From positions 1 to 6,453 of the forward strand of contig CASBQJ010000619.1 in the NCBI GenBank assembly GCA_949127705.1: a stretch of 6,453 nt of DNA, given 5' to 3'. Source of the DNA: Synechococcales cyanobacterium PMM_0085. Lineage in GTDB: Bacteria > Cyanobacteriota > Cyanobacteriia > Elainellales > Elainellaceae. Made by a program: the position numbers and the translations under genes. Positions 5,873 through 6,453 of this stretch are shown in pieces (positions within the stretch are counted from its first letter, which is position 1; every line of letters starts with the position of its first letter). Under the pieces are notes generated by a model that saw only the letters and a program-made list of their open reading frames with translations, did no database searches and was not told the DNA's origin.

Positions 5873-6311
5873 TGATTTATCTGGTTTTGAGATCGCTGAT
5901 TTTCTTGACGAACATATTCAGGATATGAAGGCGGCTTCTCCACCAGAAAGTAAGCATGCGCTGGATTTGGAAGGTTTGAGAACACCAGAAATTACATTCT
6001 GGACGGTTTGGGATGAATCGACATTGATCGGTTGCGGAGCATTGAAAACATTAGATGCAGAGCAGGCTGAAGTGAAATCGATGCGGACGGCTGCGGCATA
6101 TAGGGGAAAAGGGGTTGCTTCAATGCTGCTACAGCACATGATCCATGAAGCAACGCAACGGCGCTATCGGCGCTTAAGTTTAGAAACTGGTTCGATGCCA
6201 TTTTTTGAACCAGCGCGCACCCTCTACAAAAAGTTTGGATTTGAATGCTGCGCACCTTTCTCCTCCTATAAAGCAGATCCAGATAGCGTATTTATGACCA
6301 AAGAATTGTGA
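5850..6311 (+). CDS. GNAT family N-acetyltransferase
   Basis: This 153-residue protein is a single-domain GNAT enzyme that would transfer an acetyl group from acetyl-CoA to an amine of an unknown small molecule or protein. The acetyl-CoA pyrophosphate-binding motif A is clear: EVKSMRTAAAYRGKGVASML (74-93), with RGKGVA at 85-90 as the R/Q-x-x-G-x-G/A loop. RRLSLETGS (107-115) is the next strand and ARTLYKKFGFE (122-132) the motif B helix. HALDLEGLRTPEITFW (36-51) and the ending DSVFMTKEL resemble the YsnE-like subgroup, whose length this matches. The start is set by AGGAG at 5836-5840. It overlaps the glycosylase-like gene by 23 bases and is almost surely cotranscribed with it. No HIP1 octamer is present. 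No terminator hairpin is visible after the stop. Confidence 0.88.
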   Translation: MPIEIKIDDLSGFEIADFLDEHIQDMKAASPPESKHALDLEGLRTPEITFWTVWDESTLIGCGALKTLDAEQAEVKSMRTAAAYRGKGVASMLLQHMIHEATQRRYRRLSLETGSMPFFEPARTLYKKFGFECCAPFSSYKADPDSVFMTKEL

Positions 6312-6361
6312 CCTAACTCGATGTGCAACGTTCCCGAACCGCCCACTCTACCAGAAGCAAG

Positions 6362-6453
6362 CTACGCCCATTTTTTGTACTGGGGTTCACTGGCGCGGCC
6401 TGCGGCAGACTGTAACTGTAAAGGCGCGATCGCCCATGGCTCAGGTCGCCATC
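6362..6453 (-). CDS. Possible 3' end of a leftward gene running off the window
   Basis: On the minus strand a frame is open from the right edge to TAG at 6362-6364, reading PEPWAIAPLQLQSAAG then RASEPQYKKWA. The HIP1 octamer at 6426 reads as Ala-Ile-Ala, common in cyanobacterial genes. I do not recognise the protein, and about 30 codons are too few to be sure. A competing plus-strand frame from ATG 6321 (MCNVPEPPTLPEASYAHF) is also open to the edge but lacks a ribosome binding site, and a second minus-strand frame is open too. Treat this as a tentative call. Confidence 0.25.
   Translation of the reverse strand, partial: WRPEPWAIAPLQLQSAAGRASEPQYKKWA

Noticed and set aside
6321..6453. Plus-strand gene starting at ATG 6321 as third member of the GNAT unit.
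   Set aside because: There is no Shine-Dalgarno sequence and no recognisable protein; competing minus-strand frames are equally open, so it is mentioned only as an alternative.

Overview
The window looks like a cyanobacterial chromosome. Thirteen copies of the octamer GCGATCGC (HIP1, a hallmark of many cyanobacterial genomes) are present, and the intergenic DNA is full of short perfect palindromes. I cannot name the genus; repeats of this style suggest a filamentous or Leptolyngbya-like lineage, which is inference.

Layout. Positions 1-111 hold a 31-bp tandem array of a CATGGC/GCCATG hairpin repeat. At 155-182 a 28-bp perfect palindrome lies just past the stop of a leftward aldo/keto reductase gene (1373 down to 192). 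A divergent intergenic region (1374-1545) separates it from a rightward gene (1546-2586) encoding a coiled-coil protein with a C-terminal DUF2325-like domain. That gene is followed by a 46-bp perfect palindrome (2608-2653) with the same 28-bp core. The stretch 2587-3534 has no intact gene. It holds palindromic repeats and a 527-bp remnant of an IS4-type insertion sequence (2834-3360) with recognisable terminal inverted repeats, apparently inserted into one of the hairpin repeats. Next are a 475-residue protein with a C-terminal J domain (3535-4962), then a two-gene unit with overlapping reading frames: a uracil-DNA-glycosylase-superfamily protein (5060-5872) and a GNAT acetyltransferase (5850-6311). 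The last 140 bases hold no identifiable gene; a partial leftward reading frame is possible.

The genes do not form one pathway. Only the glycosylase-like/GNAT pair shows operon structure. The HIP1 octamer is abundant in the reductase and J-protein genes but absent from the DUF2325, glycosylase and GNAT genes, and the start of the glycosylase gene is clearly A/T-rich. This hints at different histories for these parts.

The most interesting signals are in the non-coding DNA. One hairpin repeat family keeps its pairing through compensatory base changes between copies. A second, perfect palindrome family shares its GTAG/CTAC ends. An IS remnant appears nested in a hairpin. Among proteins, the divergent glycosylase and the C-terminal J-domain protein deserve a look. 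I did not find a clear new multi-gene system.
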